NCBI GenBank assembly: GCA_001797905.1
Contig: MGQS01000071.1
Coordinates: 1,525-9,553 of the forward strand
Source of the DNA: Deltaproteobacteria bacterium RBG_16_54_11
Lineage (GTDB): Bacteria > Desulfobacterota > B13-G15 > RBG-16-54-18
Reading direction: 5' to 3'
Length of the DNA stretch: 8,029 nucleotides
In this document: piece after piece, positions 5,339 through 8,029 of the stretch
How the letters are laid out: each line of letters begins with the position of its first letter
Numbering within the stretch: the first letter of the stretch is position 1
Translations under genes and position numbers: made by a program
The notes under the pieces: generated by a model
Database searches by the model: none
The model's input: only the letters and a program-made list of their open reading frames with translations
What the model was told of the DNA's origin: nothing

Positions 5339-6190
5339 ATGAAGAAGGTTTTAATCGTAGGGGCGCTGGGAATGCTCGGACACGATCTCCTGAAGGTCTT
5401 CGCGAAGGGATACGAGGTGATCGGGGTGGACAAGGAGGAGGTGGACATCACCCGCCAGGGAGCAACACTAAAGATTGTCAAGGAGATTGCCCCGACCGTA
5501 GTTATCAATGCCGCCGGCTACACCGATGTCGATGGGTGTGAAAAGAAGATGCGCAAGGCCTTTGCCGTTAACGGTGAGGGTGCCAGGAATCTGGCGAAGG
5601 GGTGCCGCGATAACGGCGCAAAATTAGTCTACATCAGCACCGATTACATATTCGATGGGGAAAAGAAGACCCCGTACCGTGAGAGCGACACTCCCAACCC
5701 GCTTAATATATACGGCGAGAGCAAACTGATGGGCGAGCGCTATATCGAGGACCTGCTGGACGACTTTCTCATCGTCAGGACACAATGGCTCTACGGGCAG
5801 CATGGCCGTAATTTTGTCGAGACCATCCTCGCCTTGGCCCGTGAGAGGGATATCATCGAAGTGGTGCACGATCAGAAGGGCTCCCCCACCTATACGGCTG
5901 ATCTGAGCAAGGTCATCGTTGCCCTCATACGCAAAGATCTTAAGGGTACGTTTCACGTCAGTAATAAGGGGTCTTGCTCGTGGTATGATTTCGCCCTGGA
6001 GAGCGTGCGGTTGGCAGGCGTGTCGGGCGTGAAGATCGTACCTGTTTCTTCAGCGGATCTCAATCGCCCGGCCAAGAGGCCGCTCTATTCCGTCTTCAAT
6101 TGTCAGAGGCTTGAGCAGGAGGCGGATATCGAGATGAGGCCCTGGCAAACGGCCTTGCAAGATTATTTTGATCGCAGGGGGAATAGATGA
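5339..6190 (+). CDS. rfbD: dTDP-4-dehydrorhamnose reductase, RfbD
   Basis: RfbD catalyses the last step of dTDP-L-rhamnose synthesis, reducing dTDP-4-dehydro-L-rhamnose with NAD(P)H in the cytoplasm; the product feeds surface polysaccharide assembly. The 283-residue protein is an extended short-chain dehydrogenase of normal length. It shows the nucleotide-binding GALGMLG at 8-14, the family motif STDYIFDG at 100-107, the catalytic YGESK at 125-129 (Y125, K129), RTQWLYG at 147-153, and DQKGSPTYTADL at 178-189 near the substrate site, with RPAKRP at 243-248. GAGGAG at 5330-5335 precedes the ATG. The stop overlaps the ugd start by 4 bases (ATGA). The rhamnose genes rfbA, rfbB and rfbC are not in view, so they must lie elsewhere if rhamnose is made. 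A related sugar reductase activity is a lesser possibility. Confidence 0.9.
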   Translation: MKKVLIVGALGMLGHDLLKVFAKGYEVIGVDKEEVDITRQGATLKIVKEIAPTVVINAAGYTDVDGCEKKMRKAFAVNGEGARNLAKGCRDNGAKLVYISTDYIFDGEKKTPYRESDTPNPLNIYGESKLMGERYIEDLLDDFLIVRTQWLYGQHGRNFVETILALARERDIIEVVHDQKGSPTYTADLSKVIVALIRKDLKGTFHVSNKGSCSWYDFALESVRLAGVSGVKIVPVSSADLNRPAKRPLYSVFNCQRLEQEADIEMRPWQTALQDYFDRRGNR

Positions 6191-7485
6191 AGATCTGCAT
6201 GATCGGGAGCGGCTATGTGGGCTTGGTAACCGGTGTCTGTCTGGCTGAGTTCGGGATGGAGATCATCTGTGTCGACACAGACAAGACCAAGATAGAGATG
6301 ATGCGGAAGGGAGCAAGCCCTTTTTATGAGCCTGGCCTGGCTGATTTGATAGAGAAAAACATGAAGGAGGGGAGACTCACCTTCAGCACCGATACGCGAA
6401 AGGGGGTCGTAGCCAGCTCGGTGATCTTCATAGCGGTGGGCACCCCTGCCAACAAGGATGGCTCGCCCGATCTGTCTCAGATAGAGGCGGCTGTGCGGGA
6501 AGTCGCCGGGTCTATGAATGAATATAAGATCATCGTCCTCAAGAGCACCGTCCCCGTAGGAACCGGCAAGTGGGCCAAGGGCGTGATAGAGGAAGAGGTC
6601 AAGGGCGCTTGCACCTTTGACCTGGTCTCCAATCCAGAATTTCTGCGCGAAGGGGCGGCAGTAGAAGACTTCTTCAGGCCCGATCGCGTCGTCATCGGAG
6701 CTGAGAGCGAGCGGGCCATAGAGGCAATGAAGGAGATCTATAGTGCGCTCTACCTCATCGAGGCCCCCTTTGTCATCACGTCGATCGAGACGGCCGAGCT
6801 GATCAAGTATGCCTCCAATGCCTTTTTGGCCACGAAGGTCTCTTTCATCAACGAGATAGCCAACCTCTGTGAGCACGTGGGAGCGGATGTCCACGATGTG
6901 TCACGAGCCATGGGCCTCGACGGGAGGATCGGGCGCAAGTTCCTTCACCCGGGCCCTGGTTTCGGAGGGTCGTGTTTCCCCAAGGACACCCATGCCCTGG
7001 TCCATATCGGGAGAAAATACGACTGCGATATGGAGATCGTCCAATCCACCATCAGGGTCAATGAGAGGCAAAAAGAAAGGATGATCAAGAAGATCGAAGG
7101 GATGATGAGGGACGTACGGGGCAAGACCATCGGCGTTCTGGGCCTTGCCTTCAAGCCCAATACCGACGATATGCGCGAGGCCTCCTCCATTTCCATCATC
7201 CAGGGGCTGCAGAAGAAAGGGGCGCGGATCAAGGCCTATGATCCGGAGGCCATGGAAGAGGCAAAAAAGATCTTGCAGGATGTGATCTACTGCACCGGGC
7301 CCTACGAGGCGGCCGAGGGGAGCCATGCCCTGGTATTGGTCACCGAGTGGAACCAGTTTCGCCTCCTGGACCTCAAACGGATCAAGGGATTGTTGCAGGA
7401 GCCGGTCTTTATTGATTTACGCAATGTCTACGAACCTCTCCATATGCGGGAGCTGGGATTTCGGTACTGCGGGGTGGGGAGGTAA
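6187..7485 (+). CDS. ugd: UDP-glucose 6-dehydrogenase
   Basis: The enzyme oxidises UDP-glucose to UDP-glucuronate using two NAD+, supplying uronic acid for capsule, exopolysaccharide or LPS. The 432-residue protein has the usual length and order: the NAD-binding GSGYVGL at 7-13, STVPVGT at 120-126, NPEFLREG at 149-156, the ELIKYASNAFLA helix at 204-215 with conserved K207, and the catalytic-cysteine loop GFGGSCFPKD at 258-267 with C263 and D267. The C-terminal UDP-binding domain contains GLAFKPNTDDMR at 319-330. AGGGGG at 6176-6181 lies 5 bases before the ATG. Its start overlaps the rfbD stop and its stop overlaps the next start, so the three genes are probably translated as one unit. UDP-N-acetyl-mannosamine or GDP-mannose dehydrogenases are related, but the motif wording here is typical of the UDP-glucose enzyme. 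Confidence 0.93.
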   Translation: MKICMIGSGYVGLVTGVCLAEFGMEIICVDTDKTKIEMMRKGASPFYEPGLADLIEKNMKEGRLTFSTDTRKGVVASSVIFIAVGTPANKDGSPDLSQIEAAVREVAGSMNEYKIIVLKSTVPVGTGKWAKGVIEEEVKGACTFDLVSNPEFLREGAAVEDFFRPDRVVIGAESERAIEAMKEIYSALYLIEAPFVITSIETAELIKYASNAFLATKVSFINEIANLCEHVGADVHDVSRAMGLDGRIGRKFLHPGPGFGGSCFPKDTHALVHIGRKYDCDMEIVQSTIRVNERQKERMIKKIEGMMRDVRGKTIGVLGLAFKPNTDDMREASSISIIQGLQKKGARIKAYDPEAMEEAKKILQDVIYCTGPYEAAEGSHALVLVTEWNQFRLLDLKRIKGLLQEPVFIDLRNVYEPLHMRELGFRYCGVGR

Positions 7486-8029
7486 TGGATTGGATCTTTG
7501 TGGGTGACGCCCACTTCGCCGCCGGGGATAGGGGGCGGCGGGAGCACCTCTCCCGGTTCATCAAAAAAAACCTGCACACACTGCATACGCTGGTCATCAT
7601 GGGGGACTTCTTCGACTTTTGGTTTGGCTTTCGCAATCTCTCATCCCTGAAAAGAGAGTATGGTGATATCCTCGATCTTTTGGAGGATCTCAGGGCAGCC
7701 GGCGTCAAGGTGATCTATCTGGAGGGGAACCACGACTTCTCCTTGGGATCGTATATGAGCGAGCGTTTGGGGATAAAGGTCTATGATCGCTCGGCGGAGA
7801 TAGAGCTCGACGGCAGGCGGATCTACCTGGCACATGGGGATAGGGTCTTGCCGACGCTGGACCATTGGATACTTACGTTGCTCTTGCGGAACAGGGTCAC
7901 CTATCTGCTGATATCCTTGCTGGGCCCCCGCATTGTCATGGACATTGCCCGGCGATGGAGCGCAGGGAGCAGGGGGAGAAACATGGAGCGCTCCCCTGAG
8001 GTCATCGCGCGGCTGAAGAGGTTTGCACG
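7485..8029 (+). CDS. lpxH: UDP-2,3-diacylglucosamine diphosphatase-like metallophosphoesterase, cut by the right edge
   Basis: The first 181 residues are present. LpxH-type enzymes cleave UDP-2,3-diacylglucosamine to lipid X and UMP at the inner membrane in lipid A synthesis. The calcineurin-like metal motifs seen are GDAH at 7-10 (D8, H10), GDFFDFW at 40-46 (D41), GNHD at 81-84 and AHGD at 116-119. A hydrophobic stretch at 128-148 and ARRWSAGSRGRN at 155-166 fit the lipid-binding insert of the family. The final metal-binding His pair lies beyond the window. Classical LpxH has GNRD where this protein has GNHD, so an LpxH2-like or other member is possible. The ATG shares its A with the ugd stop (TAATG). 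GGGGAGG at 7476-7482 is only 2 bases from the ATG, which points to translation coupled to ugd. Confidence 0.78.
   Translation, partial: MDWIFVGDAHFAAGDRGRREHLSRFIKKNLHTLHTLVIMGDFFDFWFGFRNLSSLKREYGDILDLLEDLRAAGVKVIYLEGNHDFSLGSYMSERLGIKVYDRSAEIELDGRRIYLAHGDRVLPTLDHWILTLLLRNRVTYLLISLLGPRIVMDIARRWSAGSRGRNMERSPEVIARLKRFA

Noticed and set aside
1..8029. CRISPR array, tRNA or rRNA genes, transposase, phage or defence genes
   Set aside because: No regularly spaced direct repeats, cloverleaf-like segments or recognisable mobile or defence proteins were seen in the window.

Overview
The window looks like chromosomal DNA of a Gram-negative bacterium. A lipid A phosphohydrolase-like gene implies an LPS outer membrane. 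The mix of a GlcD-type flavin oxidase, an acyl-CoA synthetase and thioredoxin reductase, together with short palindromic intergenic repeats, fits an anaerobic deltaproteobacterium (Desulfobacterota/Syntrophales-like). That placement is inference from gene content and style; no rRNA or tRNA gene or other phylogenetic marker is present.

Layout. Positions 1-1616 are read leftward: trxB, then a small three-cysteine protein of 88 residues, then possibly the start of another gene that runs off the left edge. From about 1800 everything is read rightward. A divergent intergenic region (1617-1843) separates trxB from a two-gene unit made of a glycolate/D-lactate oxidase-type FAD protein (glcD-like) and an AMP-forming acyl-CoA synthetase. 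A 456-base gene-free stretch rich in inverted repeats (4883-5338) follows. A tightly packed cell-envelope unit comes next: rfbD (dTDP-4-dehydrorhamnose reductase), ugd (UDP-glucose 6-dehydrogenase) and an LpxH-like metallophosphoesterase cut off by the right edge. The start and stop codons in this unit overlap by 4 bases and by 1 base, which indicates translational coupling.

How the genes work together. trxB supplies reduced thioredoxin (no thioredoxin gene is in view). The glcD/acyl-CoA synthetase pair suggests oxidation of a 2-hydroxy acid or a related carboxylic acid plus CoA activation; no Fe-S partner subunit is seen. The rfbD-ugd-lpxH-like cluster makes deoxy- and uronic-acid nucleotide sugars and processes a lipid A precursor, so it belongs to surface polysaccharide/LPS synthesis.

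No complete novel system is evident. The least explained material is intergenic. One 20-base repeat family appears in two gaps 4.5 kb apart and includes a perfect 20-bp inverted repeat. Other palindromes resemble the repeats that give spurious peptides such as 'LTPTLSRQRE' and 'NPPFTPLAKG'. A hairpin also sits directly upstream of the glcD ribosome binding site.
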